This document shows positions 1-10,575 of a stretch of DNA of 64,000 bases, one piece after another. The position numbers and the translations under genes were made by a program. The notes beneath the pieces are model-generated. The model saw only the letters and a program-made list of their open reading frames with translations. It searched no databases and had not been told where the DNA came from. Position 1 is the stretch's first letter, and the number at the start of each line of letters is the position of its first letter. The DNA comes from Siderastrea siderea (taxonomy: Eukaryota > Cnidaria > Anthozoa > Scleractinia > Rhizangiidae), in the NCBI GenBank assembly GCA_964030785.1, contig OZ034974.1, forward strand, positions 47,064,003 to 47,128,002, written 5' to 3'.

Positions 1-1651
1 GGGCTAAAAAATGGCTAGGGTTGAGGACACTTGGGGTCACTGAGTGAAAAAAAAAACAATTGAAAATACAGACAAACAATTTAAAAAAGCCTGGACAAGA
101 AAAGAAGAAGACTCCACGACTTACTCGGGAAATTTGGACCTCCACAATCGAGCATGTTGTATGCCGTATGCACTGCGCTATTCATAGAGCGCTTTGAAAT
201 GAAATGCTCAAGCTAAGTGTAATGAAACAAATACGCTGTTAGAAATAGCTTTTCTTTTAACTGGAATGGCCAAGAATTTGATTTCTCTGAACGATTGAAC
301 TTTAATTGAGGAAGAACATCATTTTGACTACCGCGCATTATATAATTAGTTTTGGAAATACGAGCGTCTCGAGCGACAGGCAGGCTAAGCAAAATATCCA
401 TGCAATTCTAGAAACTTTGGCATTTGTGGAAAGTATTTTGTTGATTAACTCGGTAGCCTTACGGTTTTTAAAGGTAAGCCTAGATTTCTCACAAAGAACT
501 GCGAAAATAACAAGACACGCTAAGCGATGGTTCTTGAAACGAACAACTTCACCGCTAGAGTAATAACATCACTAATTCCAAAATATTTTCTTTCTCGCTT
601 AAGCAAACATGACAGTGAAAAGAAACAGAATAGTAAGAACTGGATTAAAACAGTTGATTTTAGTCGGTTGTGTATTTTAGATGGCCTCTGATCCCTGAAT
701 AAAGTTCACTGAATCTAGTTAAAGACAACAACAGCGTGCCAAAACATACAGACGAAAGAAATTGGCGGCAGAAACATCGACGTAACTAAACACTTTGATT
801 ACTTAGCGATATGTGGAAGACAAATACCAAGTCTAACTGAATAAAACATGATTGTTCAAGACTTACTGAGAAATTTCAGCTGTTTTCCTGTGAGAAGAGA
901 ATTTTCTAGCGGGCCACATGATTCGATTCGCTCCCCAGCAAAGTTACAGCCGAGACACCGTCGCCGATCCACTGACCGCGCGCTTATTTCTCCTCGCAAA
1001 GAAGGGCTGAAACACGGTTTCTTCTATACAGGTTAAGAACCCTACGTCTTTTCGGTGGCTGTCTTTCAATTCCTTCCTTCCTGTGCATTTTGTTTCGGCC
1101 TGATCTCAAAAAGTATATAAATATCCCAATGCATTATGGGATAGCTTTGAAAACTTTGCGCGGGCAACGTCATACTTCCGATTCATTCAAAAATATTATA
1201 AGTCGAAAATCACCTCCTCATTTCCAAACTTCGACCACCGCACGCTTTGGCAAATGAGCCACAACTCACGTTGGTACCATTTTGAGATTGACACCGTTTT
1301 AACAGAAGAGGTAATAATAGACTTCCGTCTGGCTCCGCTTGCCTCCGACTGTAAACTGTCACCTCGAGCGCTGAAAAAAGCACTATTTATCAGTCGAAAA
1401 GCAAAACATGCCTCGCTTCTTTGAGGGATGCTAGTGATTTGCAGATTTCCAGGCTTAATGATGCCCTTCCATCACCAGACGGCCAAAAATATTTCAAGCA
1501 AAAAGGAGAAAACAAGTTAAGCTTCGAATACGTTCGCTTGACTTGCTCGCTTCTTCGAAATGTCGGTTTTGTCTTCGTCACTTGGTCATTTGGTTGAACA
1601 AATTCGTTTCCAGGCTAACGCGGTCATCAGTGAAAGCCAACAAGACTTTAC
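1..1651. other. Intergenic, no supported gene
   Basis: Both strands hold only short, unrelated open frames (about 85 codons or fewer) without a recognisable motif or a convincing exon boundary. The GC-richer stretch near 900-1000 could be promoter or first-exon sequence of a gene, but nothing decides it. If the transposase exons starting at 3249 have upstream exons, they would lie here or between 2681 and 3248; I could not identify one. Confidence 0.4.
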
Positions 1652-1655
1652 TTAA

Positions 1656-2676
1656 GGTGGTCTTATACCCAAAAAGTGAATTTCTTTAGAAAAGAACTTT
1701 GCAGGAGGCAGTTTACCATCATTTTATAGGGATTCACGCCCTGACTTGAAACTGAGTCTTTTCAGGTCACATGGCATAATAGTTTATGATTAACCAGCCT
1801 TCTCAGTTAAAAAATTGGGGGTTCATTGTAAGCACGATATCTTATTAATGCACGGTTCGATAAGTATGAAATCAACTTAGATCTGTCCACAGATGAATTC
1901 TTCAGGGGCTAAACCTCGAAAATTAAGCAGCTTGGCCTCTTTCCAATTTATTTTTATTCTTTTTTTTCCAGAAAGTAAGGTAGAAGGGAATAAAAAAGAG
2001 GGCAAGGATTCACTTACTGAGAAGCAGTTCAAGATCGTGAGCATTTTTTAGGTGTACGACCTAGGAAATTAAGTCCTTTAATCTTGCTGAAAATTTCAGA
2101 ACACTAGGTTACGATGCCCCGGAGATATCGTGCTCAAAAGTTCATTCAGTTCGAGAAATTCTGTTATTGGAGAAAAACAGTCTTAACGATAAGGGAACGG
2201 ATTCTAGACAGCTTATCCGTTGCTCATTATCCTAAAACTATAGTCAAATTCAAGTTGCCACACTAAAATGCAAGCTGAACGGTAATTTGATGCAAAAACC
2301 ATCGTTTCCGTAAGATTTGGGTCATGTTTTGTCGGTTAAAACTGGGACCTCAGGACTCTCTCCTCAGTCAGGTGTTTCTCCACAGTAGTACCAGATGTCA
2401 GTTTACAGAGAGGTGAGGGGGGGGGGGGGGGCAATGTTCTTATTGAGGCTTGTTTGTGCGCATTTAATAAATGTAAACAATTGTTGCTATGGCCGTTGCT
2501 ATGGAAAAAGTCGCAAGCTGCTGATTAGATTTCTTAAATCCCGCTGCTTTAATGCTGGAAACCGAGTGAGATTATTTCAAGACAGCATTCCCAAGTGTTT
2601 AAAGTTTACAATTTTGCCATTTAAAAAAAAGTGACTTTTGCAACCTAACATCACCTTTTTTGAGTAGAAGACCACC
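1656..2676. mobile_element. TTAA-flanked inverted-repeat DNA element, about 1.0 kb
   Basis: The left end reads TTAA then GGTGGTCTTATACCCAAAAA and the right end is its near-complement, finishing AGACCACC then TTAA. Inverted ends of about 24 bp with TTAA on both sides fit the TTAA-targeting cut-and-paste groups (piggyBac or Kolobok). No transposase is visible inside, so it is a non-autonomous copy. A run of G residues near 2408-2430 lies within it. The region from 2681 to 3248 that follows holds no gene I can support. Confidence 0.7.
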
Positions 2677-3248
2677 TTAACAACAGGATATCTAGGGACT
2701 CGGGTACGAGATTGTGTGGCTACCTTAAATTCTTTCGCACGCTATGATGCAACTTTCAATTCAACCAGTTAGTAGACGAGATGAAGAAGAAAACGGCGTG
2801 GGTGGTTAGTACCTTTATCACTTTAAGTTAACCCTCTAATACTGAACTCGTGACACTCTCTTCTTTGACAAGGGACTGTTCAGTATTCTGCATCAACTTC
2901 TCCAAAACATAGAATGAAATCAATGATCTGTGAAGCGCTCGCTCGCAAAAAATCCATTGATATCGATCGGGAATATTTGCAACGACCAGTTTTAGCGCAA
3001 CTCGCCGCTACACGGGACGTATTTTAGCGCAACGACTTTAAAGCAAAATGATTTGCCGTTGAGGGATTTTCAAGTTGGTTCAAAACCTTGCAACTTAAAA
3101 AATCGCGCAGAAAACTCGACTGCGAACCCAATTGTTACACGGCATCAACTTAAATAGTTGCTGTGTGTCTTTTATCTGCTACGAAGTGGTACAATCCATA
3201 AGAGCGATTATTTGATTAAATGAGGAAAATATGTTTTCTGGTTTTTAG

Positions 3249-3704
3249 ATAGTCGAGACGACTCGGATTTATCCGAAAGGTCGTTATCACCATCTACAGA
3301 CAGCCAGACCACCGATGAAGAAGTTGAAGGAGCAGACATGAGTCTACCCCCGTACGAAGGAAGCCGAATATCTGCAACCATCAGCAACATTCTTATCATG
3401 TCATACGCAAAAAAGTTTCACCTAACTCAAGATGCATCTCTATCCCTCATCGAATTAATTATAGTGCACTGTCCTGAAAAAAATAATTGTGCCCCTTCAG
3501 TTTTCAAGTTAAAATCTTTTTTCAAAGAAGTGCTATCAGACGACGAGTTCGAGCCCATACATACAAAATATTGTGGTATATGTCAGGGGATGGTTCCGGA
3601 CGAGAAGGATGCCTGTGTGGTGGATGGCTGTCCCGGAAAAGGAGATAAATTAATCAGCTTTGATTATATTCCCAAAAAGAACCAAATGCGGAGACTTTTT
3701 CAAG
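3249..3704 (+). CDS. CACTA/EnSpm-like transposase, first visible exon
   Basis: The exon opens after TTTTTAG at 3247-3248 and closes at CAAG before GTTAGT at 3705. It encodes a Ser/Asp/Glu-rich stretch, then a helical segment, then a cysteine cluster (YCGICQGM and VDGCPG) that looks like a small zinc-binding site. It ends in RRLFQ, the usual lead-in to the catalytic domain of this group. It leaves one base in the last codon, which matches the phase of the exon at 4932. No start codon is certain: an internal ATG exists at 3338, but the frame is open upstream to the acceptor, so an earlier exon is likely. The family call rests on the downstream exons. Confidence 0.6.
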
Positions 3705-3837
3705 GTTAGTATACAATTTTATTTTTTGCCACACCACAGACAACAATGCAAAAATAATGAATAACGGGAAAAAAGAAGAAAGAATGATGGTAACAGTAGC
3801 GAGGAGGCCTAAAAGAAACTGTGTGGCTTAGGTTTAA

Positions 3838-4421
3838 CCCTCCGACGTACAAGCAAAGTCACATCCCTTCCGTGGTGCAAGGGGGGGGGGGTTCAACCCC
3901 CCTTGGGTTTTCGTTATGTTAAACTATTTTGAAAAGATTTCACGTTTACTAGAAAGCCTGTGATGTGCTCTACAAGATGAGGCACATATTATGGGTTGTC
4001 ACAATGCGGGGGGCGGGGGGGCTGTGACGTCATTCAAGATGGCGGCCATCTTGGATTTTACCGAAAATTAGAAATCGTTAAAAAACGTTTAAAATTGGAA
4101 GATGCTGGACATGTAAAATGTGACATAATTTAACATTTTGCTGCTTTTTATTAACATTTTTTGCATTTTTCACCTAAAAAGGATAAAAAACAGGGATTTT
4201 TCTCCAAAATTGGTTTGACCACATGCTACTTATGACGTCATATCTCGTAACCATAGCAACCGATTCTCGCTAAACTTATGTCAAAATGTGTCTTAGGAAT
4301 GGGTGCACAGCCACTGAAAACGCGAGGTCTAGACGATAATTCGTCTTGAAAAAATTCAAGGAAAACCGTATGGGGGTGGTTTCATCCCCCCCCCCCCCCC
4401 CCCATTTGTACGCCCGAGGGT
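3838..4421. mobile_element. TTAA-flanked MITE in transposase intron 1
   Basis: The left end, TTAA then CCCTCCGACGTACAA, is matched at the right by TTGTACGCCCGAGGG then TTTAA. The ends are about 17 bp and imperfect. Homopolymer G near 3880 and C near 4386-4403 lie just inside each end. There is no coding capacity. It occupies most of the intron between the exons ending at 3704 and starting at 4932. Confidence 0.65.
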
Positions 4422-4931
4422 TTAAATACCAAAAAAAATAAAACTCACGTTCAATTCAGCAGAAAAAGTTAAATTACCGGAATAAATTCTACCAAGGTCA
4501 ACTATTAGACCTGAAGACACTCGTAATTTTTGCGTTGGTCCGTGGAAACGCGCGGGCTTTGAGCGAAAGGTCTAGAGCGAGCTTGAGATAGACGAATAAG
4601 ATTGGGGAAAGACGCGTGTTAGAGCTTTCCTTCTCCATGCGCTTCTCGATTCTCAAGAGTCTTGACCTATTTACAATCAGACAGATGAAATTCCCAAGTT
4701 GGGAAGCATTTACATTATCCACAAGCTTTCGTTATGTCTGAAATATTCACCTCAATTTTTATTTTATACCCAAGTATCCTTATTCCAATTTGTACATTCT
4801 GTTACTAGTTCTGTGGGTTTGTGATTGAAACGTTTATTTAAGGAGACAAATTGAACCTTTCTCGCTGTTAAGAGACCTAATACAACTTAGGTCAGTGAAG
4901 TAAATTATTTGCTTTATTTTGATTTTTATAG

Positions 4932-5153
4932 ATGATGATTTTATAAGAATGGTGAAGGAGCAGAAACCTGCATCCGTGACATTTACGACGGCGAAGAGTA
5001 CAGAAAGCACTTCGAAGCGGGCGGCTTTTTATCACAGCCTACCAATTTTTCGTTTTCGTTCAACACGGATGGGGTATCCATCTTCAGGTCGTCATCTAAA
5101 GGAGAGCTGTGGCCAGTGTGCCTCGTTTTCAACGAGCTGCCACCAGAGAAAAG
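4932..5153 (+). pseudogene. Transposase exon 2, frameshifted, start of catalytic domain
   Basis: The acceptor TTTTTATAG ends at 4931 and the donor is GTATAT at 5154. Entering in the phase left by the previous exon, the frame reads DDDFIRMVKEQ. From about 4972 the conserved signal lies in a different frame: IRDIYDGEEYRKHF, then GGFLSQPTN, then NTDGVSIFRSS, then LWPVCLVFNELPP. The NTDG and WP..L..NELP motifs are typical of CACTA-type (Transposase_21-like) catalytic regions. The second frame has two stops at 4933-4938, so the two parts cannot be read together without a one-base change between about 4955 and 4975. The exon end is in phase with the exon at 5769. Confidence 0.65.
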
Positions 5154-5768
5154 GTATATTAATTATAACCAGGCGAAAAGCTTGAGGTTTCTACAAATAC
5201 TGTACTAGGCGAAGAGGGAAACCCGAGTCAGCTAAATTGTCTCGGCATAATGCAGTGACTAGTTTATTCACCAAGGAAATATCTTAGAACACCGTTTCGT
5301 AATCGTTAACCATTTTTTTAATATTATTACCTCAATTTTATTAGTATCCATTAACAATTCCTCTAATGGTTCACAATTACAGTGACACTTGAACTCCCGA
5401 CTCGCTCGATCTGAGCGGTTGGTTCTTGTTCTACAGCGGAACATGGCTCATTACGCATCCTTGACTTCACTGATGTGCATCGCGCGTACGAAGAAAATCA
5501 GCGCGCTCTACGAACGCACGCGTCTTCGCTTTTCTCTTATCTTCTCACCGGTAATCATTGTTTTCGATCTTTATAAGGAAATAATAACGACTTGGAGCAA
5601 GTCTAACTGACAGTATGTGTCGCCCCTTCTCAAAATTGGGGCAGGGAGACGGTTGGCTGACCCCTCCCCGCCCCCCAGCCCTGGAACGGATGGGTGCCAA
5701 ACAATAGTGTAAACTAGCACAGAAATGAATCATTCTGTGGATCAATTAGAACTCCACTTTTTTTAAAG
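5154..5768 (+). other. Transposase intron 2
   Basis: The intron runs from GTATAT at 5154 to AAAG at 5768. Inside is a CCCCTCCCCGCCCCCC tract near 5665-5680. No second gene or clear inverted-repeat element was found. Confidence 0.5.
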
Positions 5769-5881
5769 GTTTTCTCCCAAGTACATGCTGACGTGTGGTT
5801 TATGGTGTGCGCCCAGAAAACCCAACATGCAGGTGTATCTCCGGCCATTCCTTGACGAAATCAACGAACTGCATGAAAAAG
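5769..5881 (+). CDS. Transposase exon 3
   Basis: Joined to the previous exon (AG plus G), it reads RFSPKYMLTCGLWCAPRKPN, then MQVYLRPFLDEINELHEK. The L.CGLW....KP.M...LRPF pattern is a conserved block of Transposase_21-like proteins, following the NELP motif at the expected spacing. It ends with one base of a glycine codon before GTATGA, completed by the exon at 6058. Confidence 0.75.
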
Positions 5882-6057
5882 GTATGACTTGTTTATAGCA
5901 TTCAATAACAGCTTAGCCCAATACTTTAAATAGAAACTGGAAATCAAGGTAAGTTTCTATTCGAGTGCGTTAAGTGCACCGTTGAGGAAAATTCCATGTC
6001 CCGGTTGGTAACAATCAGCCCCAATCTTTGCGATTTAATTTGCTTCTTTATAATCAG

Positions 6058-6209
6058 GCATCGACAGAAGCGTTAACAGTGAGACAGAGACATGGAGAGG
6101 AATGCTTTTCCTTTCAACATCTGATCTTCTCGGTAGAGCGCTGCTAACCCAGATGAAAAACTTCAACGGGAAAAGTGGTTGTTCTACTTGTAATGACCCC
6201 GGGGAGCTG
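6058..6209 (+). CDS. Transposase exon 4 with zinc-knuckle-like CxxC
   Basis: It continues in phase as GIDRSVN...WRGMLFLSTSDLLGRALLTQ, then MKNFNGKSGCSTCNDPGE. The D..AR/GRA..... N.NG..GC..C..PGE block, with its paired cysteines, is characteristic of this transposase family. The acceptor is TAATCAG at 6057 and the donor GTAAGAG at 6210. It leaves phase 0. Confidence 0.75.
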
Positions 6210-6529
6210 GTAAGAGTTGATATGTAGTACATGTACAATGTTCGAGAGTAGCAAAATGAAGTTTGAGAATGTTATCGGGTGTTTTCCCGAAAACGTTTGT
6301 GAGAAAAATTTCCTCGAGCTCGTGTAAAAATGAAGCAGTACCCAACTGGTACAAATGACCGCAACTACGGACGTGGTTTGGAACGCTAAAGAAATTAATT
6401 ATCTCCCTCTCAAACTTTATTAAATAAGATTGATGATTCCTATTGAAAGACAGTTTGGTGGCGCGATGTAATAATTCTGTTCAGTAACAACTAATACTTT
6501 TGACTGTTTCCTATACACCGTTTCTTAAG

Positions 6530-6640
6530 GTGCCCGGAAGTACCTTTCACCGTGTGTGGCCATTTAATGAGGAAATGAGTATTAGGACCGAAGATGAGGT
6601 TCTTGAAGCAGTGGAAATGACGTCAATTGATGGTGAACCG
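6530..6640 (+). CDS. Transposase exon 5
   Basis: A phase-0 exon of 37 codons between TTCTTAAG and GTAGGT, starting VPGSTFHRVWPFNEE. It supplies the short link between the cysteine pair and the DYMH block. No stop or frameshift is seen. Confidence 0.7.
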
Positions 6641-7381
6641 GTAGGTTTCATTTTAAAACTGGCAACCTTTCATATTATACATCAAGGATAAACCAAAGCA
6701 GTAGAAATCCTATGTTTGCCGAGTTCCCCTATGGGTCAACTACTAAAGCCTTCAATATTCATGTGTCGTGTTTTTTTAATATCATTCCACGTTTCTGGGA
6801 AACTCTCCACCTACCCCTCCTCTAACCCAACAGTTTTTTACTTATTATCACTTAGAGCAAAATGTTGGGTTCAGGGAGGGGTAGGTGGGGGTCACCCCCC
6901 CCCCCCCTTTTAAAAATAATTATTATTTTTACACAAATCGGGCTCCCTTATAATACCCTTTCAGTCGGAATGTTCCCGTGTACCATATTTTAGGGAGTGC
7001 CTCTCCCTCATCCTTTTAGAATCTACAATCAATCAGAAAAAGGTCTGAGCTATCACGAGTTCATGTTATCTGAATTGTAAAGTTATGAAAAAAAATTAAC
7101 CTGAGGGAAACTTCAAGTAGGTAGAAGATTCGAGTTACCTGGAGTCAAATACAAGATACGAATCACCAAAATGTCGCCAAGGGCATTTACTCAATAGTCG
7201 AATAGGGCATGACTTCATTGAAGTAAAAACAGTTTGAACCATTACATAATACTTTAAAATGGATAGATATTTGTATTAATATGAATTCATGAAATGTCAC
7301 ATCCTTAGCATATACATGTAATAAATTCCTAAAGAAAGAGAACAATTGTGACAATAATTGTATTTTCATCTCATATTGTAG
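6641..7381 (+). other. Transposase intron 5 with a small hairpin element
   Basis: The intron contains an inverted repeat with arms at 6807-6832 (CCACCTACCCCTCC then CTAACCCAACA) and 6863-6889, separated by about 30 bp. C-runs and G-runs follow to 6908. It looks like a degenerate MITE. The rest of the intron is featureless AT-rich sequence. Confidence 0.5.
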
Positions 7382-7551
7382 CACAGTGGTATAACTGGTC
7401 ATCGCCGTTTCTGTTACATAAGGCATTCCACCCAGTTAATGGCCATGTAGTTGACTACATGCACTCCATATTGCTGGGGGTTACAAAACAACTGCTTGAC
7501 TTATGGTTGGGGAAGGAGTACAGAGAGAAGGAGTACTACATAGGGAACAAA
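7382..7551 (+). pseudogene. Transposase exon 6 (DYMHS block), second frameshift
   Basis: Entering in phase 0 the exon reads HSGITG. The next conserved block, SSPFLLHKAF then NGHVVDYMHSILLGVTKQL, is one frame away, so a single-base loss near 7398-7402 is implied. The DYMH...LGV motif is one of the strongest signatures of this family. The exon ends at a good donor (AAA then GTAAGA), in phase 0 in the downstream frame. With the shift in exon 2 this makes the copy unable to encode an intact transposase as assembled. Confidence 0.7.
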
Positions 7552-7859
7552 GTAAGAAGAGACAGTTTATTTCATTAGTGAAACCGGTGTGGTTAACATG
7601 CATATATATTAAAGGAAAAACAGACAAAATACTTGAGGCACGCATTACATACAGAGTGTTTTTACAAAACTAAGTAAATTATAAACAGGCTTTGCCTTGA
7701 CCTCTTGCAATAGATTTCTTTAAAATTTTCAAGTGGCTATGAGTCCCAGTTTTACTAAATAGGATTGATGATTCCTATAATGTAAGGCAGTTTGCCTTCA
7801 AGGGAAATCACTTGTATGTAACATGATTTTAAAAATGTGATTATTTTCTTCTCTGACAG

Positions 7860-7953
7860 CTAACTCTCTTAGACAAGCGTCTAACATCCATCAAACCACC
7901 AGATGTAATAACAAGGCTGCCCCGAAGCCTTAATGACAGACACAATTGGAAAG
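7860..7953 (+). CDS. Transposase exon 7
   Basis: This exon reads LTLLDKRLTSIKPPDVITRL, then PRSLNDRHNWK, between CTGACAG and GTGGGT. The I.PP....R.PR.L......WK block matches the family. It passes one base of an alanine codon to the exon at 8052. Confidence 0.75.
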
Positions 7954-8051
7954 GTGGGTTTTCTCAAATAAAGACCTGATTGATAAGAGCATTATCAATA
8001 ACATGACTAAATTACATATATATATTATGTATATATATATATTTTTTCCAG

Positions 8052-8249
8052 CCAATGAATTCCGTGCATGGCCTCTGCACTATAGTGTGCCAGTATTAAG
8101 GGGTATTCTACCCAACTTGTACTTGTCCCACTTTGCAACATTGGTGTGGGCAGTACACACACTCTTGCTGGACAGGATCCCCAAAATGAGGCTAGCATTG
8201 GCTGAAAAATTGTGTGATGACTTCAACAGACTGACACTCACTCTGTCTG
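8052..8249 (+). CDS. Transposase exon 8
   Basis: It begins ANEFRAWPLHYSVPVLRGIL and runs 66 codons to a donor GTTAGT. The E.R.W.L.YS.P.L.GILP..Y..HF..LV.A...LL sequence is the typical helical block that precedes the DUF4218-like part. A TA-repeat (about 8016-8046) precedes the acceptor TTTTTCCAG. Confidence 0.75.
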
Positions 8250-8314
8250 GTTAGTTATTCCTGATTTGACAATTCAAATTACATACCTTATTAGGTCTTA
8301 CAAATGAACTTTAA

Positions 8315-8798
8315 CCCTTTAACGTCCAAGAGTGCCATATGGCAGAAGATGCCATTACATGCTCAGCATTTGGTCAATTTCTGTGAAATTTGCAGAACCA
8401 GAAGATCTTGGGAAGATCTGCACATTAAAGGCACGAAATTGAACCCCCATCCTATATGAGAATTGATTTACCACCCCTCCAACTTTTCAAAAATTTTTTC
8501 TTTGTACTTTTAGGTTCAAGTTGATATCTGACAATTACATTTAGCAGTGCACTGAGAGCTGCAAATTTAACTATAGTTTAGGTCTATACCCAGTATGTAT
8601 GAGGAATAAGAAAATTTTAAACGTTTTTCTCTTTTCATTTTGGACACTCCTCAGTCTAATCTGAGACCTCCGCAATCCCTGTTAGTGTGATTTTCAGCAT
8701 ATTCCAGAAATAACCTTTCAAATGGTGTATACATTGGGTCTACTAGTCTATAGTTGCCAATTTAGAAAAACTTGACATTTACCTTGGGCGGTAAAGGG
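8315..8798. mobile_element. TTAA-flanked MITE in intron 8
   Basis: The left end TTAA then CCCTTTAACGTCCAAG is mirrored on the right by CTTGGGCGGTAAAGGG then TTAA (8799-8802). It has no coding capacity. In the second copy of this region the right end is present (to about 57312), but the left end is missing because the duplicated block starts inside this element. Confidence 0.7.
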
Positions 8799-8880
8799 TT
8801 AAGTGTAGCATGTGTGCAATGGTATGAAACTACATCCACGACATTTAACACAGTATAGTTTAGGCAATGTATAATGTGTG

Positions 8881-9045
8881 GTTCCAGAAAATATCCATAC
8901 CCCCACTGACCAGGGTCATTGGAAAATCCAGGGGGGGGATTAAAGGCCAACATTTTTAAAGGATTGTATAAGCCTTAACTGAAAGGTGGGGGTACAAACC
9001 AAAAAAACCCTCTGTGGGGGGAGTATGGATATTTTCTGAAAAAGC
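8881..9045. mobile_element. Short MITE with CAGAAAATATCCATAC ends
   Basis: The left end CCAGAAAATATCCATACCCC is mirrored by GGGGGAGTATGGATATTTTC at the right, with G/C runs just inside. It is about 160 bp long. The same ends bound a longer element at 21985-23095, and the copy at about 57389-57555 comes from the segmental duplication. A more decayed relative may be present at 9779-9945. Confidence 0.65.
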
Positions 9046-9116
9046 CAAAACAATTGAACATGTGAGGGATTGGTTGTTGTTTTTGTGAGATTATTAAAAA
9101 AAATTTATCACAATAG

Positions 9117-9273
9117 GTTACAAGGCCTGCATCCACAAATTTCATCAAGTGAGGCATCTCGTCCATTTTGTGCGGAAGTATGGTCCTCTGTGGGCTTATT
9201 CATGCTTTCCGTATGAATCAGTGAACGGCTCCATGAAAGACATGGCACATGGCACCAGATATGTCAAGGAGCA
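9117..9273 (+). CDS. Transposase exon 9, DUF4218-like core
   Basis: In phase with exon 8 it reads GYKACIHKFHQVRHLVHFV, then KYGPLWAYSCFPYES, then VNGSMKDMAHGTRYVKEQ. The GPLW.YS.F.YE..NG..K...HGTR motif is the DUF4218-like signature found C-terminal to the catalytic domain in CACTA/EnSpm transposases. The segment between YKA and HLVH is shorter than I would expect, so a few residues may be lost. The donor is GTGACT. A near-identical copy lies at 57626-57783. Confidence 0.75.
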
Positions 9274-10040
9274 GGTGACTAGAATAATAAAAAAATACAA
9301 TATAGTTAGTATTAATAAGACTGATATATGCAACCAAAAGTGTAACATGAATAATGTTTGTATCTAATTACTGCAATCCTACAAACCGAAACACATTAAC
9401 ATCTGGCTGTTTCACTTGATCAAACTATTTTAAGTTTAAAAGTAGGGTGACTGTGGGAAAGTATTTCTTTTCCCTTTAACATCAAGTCCCAAGATAAAAA
9501 TGAATATTCTCCTTAGTGTTCTCCATACATTTCTTATGGAACTTCTTAGGAGAATTTGTCTAAATATCAAGATATCTCATCCTTGCTGACCACTTTCAAA
9601 AGGAGGCACCATCCTTTAATAAGTCCTCCAAAAAAACTTCATAATGTTGGACTCCTAACAGTCTTGCAATAATCACTTGATTGTTTTAACAAGTAGTAAC
9701 AATGTAAAGAGAAATTTCATTTTTGTCACTGTTAGTGCTTCAAGGGTTAAGAACAGTTTTCAGTTTTCTAATGAGCTGTTCCAATGAAAAAAAATACATA
9801 CCCACCCCATGGAAGGTCATCAAAAATTCCTAGCCTCCTAGGGGGAGGGGGGGGGGGGCTTAAAAGCTACAATTTTAGAAGCAAAGTTTTGAGATCAACT
9901 GAAATTTCTTGGGAGAGTGGGGTGCAAAGAAAGTTTTGACCAATTAGCTGTCTTCTAATATAGTGTAGCTGAACCTTTCATAGATAAGACATTATAATGT
10001 TCACTTTTACTCAAGAGTGAAAAGATCTGGGTACGATGTT

Positions 10041-10325
10041 TGGTCAGTACAAAAATTGCAAACTGAGTACAAATTGCAGACTGAGTAAAAAATGCACACA
10101 ATTAAAACCAAATTGCAACAGACTATTCGTTTCCTTTCTTGTGGTTCTATATCTTGCATCTGATCCGTGACTAGTCAATTGACCATGCTTTTTTTCCCTT
10201 GATTGGGTAGGGTTTTATATGATATTATGCCATTTTGGCCTTAGTCTGCATTTTGTACTCAGTCTGAAATTTGTACTCAGTCTGCATTTTGTACCAAGTC
10301 TGCAGACTGCATTTTAAACTGACCA
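10041..10325. mobile_element. MITE with TGGTCAGT ends and internal ACTCAGTCTG repeats
   Basis: The left end TGGTCAGTACAAAAATTGCA is mirrored by TGCATTTTAAACTGACCA at the right. The inner right part repeats TTGTACTCAGTCTG-type words three times, and the inner left repeats their complements. It is 285 bp with no coding capacity. The duplicated copy is at about 58540-58826. Confidence 0.6.
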
Positions 10326-10575
10326 TTATTCTAGGATAGTGTAGAAAGACCACGAAACCTGTTATTAAAACATTTATAAACAAACCAGAGGGAAACTGCT
10401 TTATTAACTAAAGGGATCTGGGTGTAAAATGGGCAATTGATCATGGTGGGGCCACTCTAATTTAGTCTACTTGATTTGCTTAAAGGCTTAACAAAAAAGG
10501 TTATCATGGAGTAGACACAGTTTTGTTTATAATTTTTTGGCTCTAATGAAATCAGAAGAATGACTTATCCATTGT

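Noticed and set aside
4919..5185. 88-codon frame reading MIFIDDDFIRMVKEQ and onward
   Set aside because: Its first part is real exon sequence, but after about 4972 the conserved transposase residues are in another frame, so the printed translation beyond that point is not the ancestral protein.
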